A stretch of DNA of 64,000 nucleotides from Undibacterium umbellatum. Lineage in GTDB: Bacteria; Pseudomonadota; Gammaproteobacteria; Burkholderiales; Burkholderiaceae_D. This document shows, piece by piece, positions 63,624 through 64,000 of this stretch. Made by a program: the position numbers and the translations under genes. Each line of letters begins with the position of its first letter. Position 1 is the stretch's first letter. The notes beneath the pieces are model-generated. The model was not told where the DNA came from and ran no database searches. It was given only the letters and a program-made list of their open reading frames with translations. The stretch is taken from NCBI RefSeq assembly GCF_014284125.1, contig NZ_JACOFX010000006.1:1-64000 (forward strand), read 5' to 3'.

Positions 63624-64000
63624 ATGGTGCTTGCATCCATCTTTTCACTTGAAGGCGGTTGTGATTGCGGATGACTCCGTTATCGCATGTTATGTGAGCC
63701 AATGATTGTGCATTGCTGCGATTGCCGTTGGTGTCAGCATGGTAGTGGCGCGGCCTTTGTACTGAATGCGATAATAGAAGCAGACCGCCTGCAGAATCTT
63801 GGAGCAGAACCATAGATGGTGGATATAGCCTCAGCGAGCGGCAAGGGACAATTGTTTGCCCTTTGCCCTGCATGTCGTGTGCCATCTGGAGTAATTATGC
63901 TGGTGCTGGCCCATTATTGCGATTTGTGCGTGTCGGTACCCTGGATCAACCAGATTATTTACCGCCAGACATCCATATTTATACGGAGTTAATGCAGCCT
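63624..64000 (+). pseudogene. GFA-family (glutathione-dependent formaldehyde-activating type) gene, decayed
   Basis: From an ATG at 63624 with AGGAGA upstream the sequence reads as a GFA-domain protein: E-G-G-C-D-C-G, then L-R-Y-R-M, then I-V-H-C-C-D-C-R-W-C-Q, S-G-K-G-Q and C-P-A-C-R. After a frame change it continues V-A-I-W-S-N-Y-A-G-A-G, R-V-G-T-L-D and L-P-P-D-I-H-I-Y-T. It carries TGA at 63672-63674, TAG at 63813-63815 and a one-base loss near 63879, and runs off the window. Known family members bind zinc through these cysteines. This copy cannot give a normal product unless the lesions are errors. Confidence 0.8.

Overview
The window looks like a chromosomal segment of a betaproteobacterium, probably Burkholderiales/Oxalobacteraceae (a moderate-GC, Undibacterium-like genome is my guess). 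The reasons are kynurenine-pathway genes with an Lrp-type regulator, MurJ, a YfaA-T-S-Q-P alpha-2-macroglobulin operon and overall codon usage. No rRNA or tRNA gene, CRISPR array or intact insertion sequence was found.

Left end (1-2700): three small unrecognised genes on the minus strand, then about 1.6 kb of AT-rich DNA without a convincing gene. This DNA holds an array of about a dozen short odd-length palindromes (1537-2000), several sharing the centre GATTATC or GATAATC. Next to it lies a 298-bp block bounded by a perfect 19-bp inverted repeat and filled with GGTAA motifs (2004-2301).

2.7-9.1 kb: two small membrane proteins, a phosphodiester glycosidase, a 995-residue site-2-protease/helical-repeat protein and an HTH regulator. 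The regulator is divergent from the main accessory region at 9262-16791. That region is a seven-gene, tightly coupled biosynthetic operon: KAS III-like synthase, NAD-dependent epimerase/reductase, metallo-beta-lactamase-fold hydrolase, PaaK-like adenylate-forming ligase, ATP-grasp enzyme, GNAT/FemAB-like acyltransferase and Rieske oxygenase. Five of its six junctions are 4- or 8-nt overlaps. It reads as a complete pathway for a small fatty-acid-derived product, and I do not recognise it as a characterised one.

16.9-42 kb: mostly ordinary chromosome. It includes sodC, an N-acyltransferase, RNase Z, two class-C-type serine hydrolases, a 1399-residue membrane protein with a repeated domain, AlkB-like and R2K ATP-grasp proteins, kynU-kynA with a divergent Lrp regulator, a Nudix hydrolase, a disordered Y-x-x-W-R repeat protein, an orphan GspF-like protein, a glycine-zipper protein, a TPR-glycosyltransferase and MurJ. 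Two broken genes lie here (20286-20528 and 21772-22288).

42-49 kb: an alpha/beta hydrolase and a TetR regulator diverge around a perfect 26-bp palindrome. A gene-poor stretch follows, then a REC-REC-kinase gene beside a large BarA-like hybrid kinase. 49-59.5 kb: a six-gene minus-strand yfaA-T-S-Q-P-P (mag-like) operon for a periplasmic alpha-2-macroglobulin system, with two YfaP paralogues and a CVEQ thioester-type motif in YfaS. 59.8-64 kb: GST with a divergent WYL regulator, a GH25 lysozyme, a periplasmic binding protein, a DUF3096 peptide and a clearly decayed GFA-family gene running off the end.
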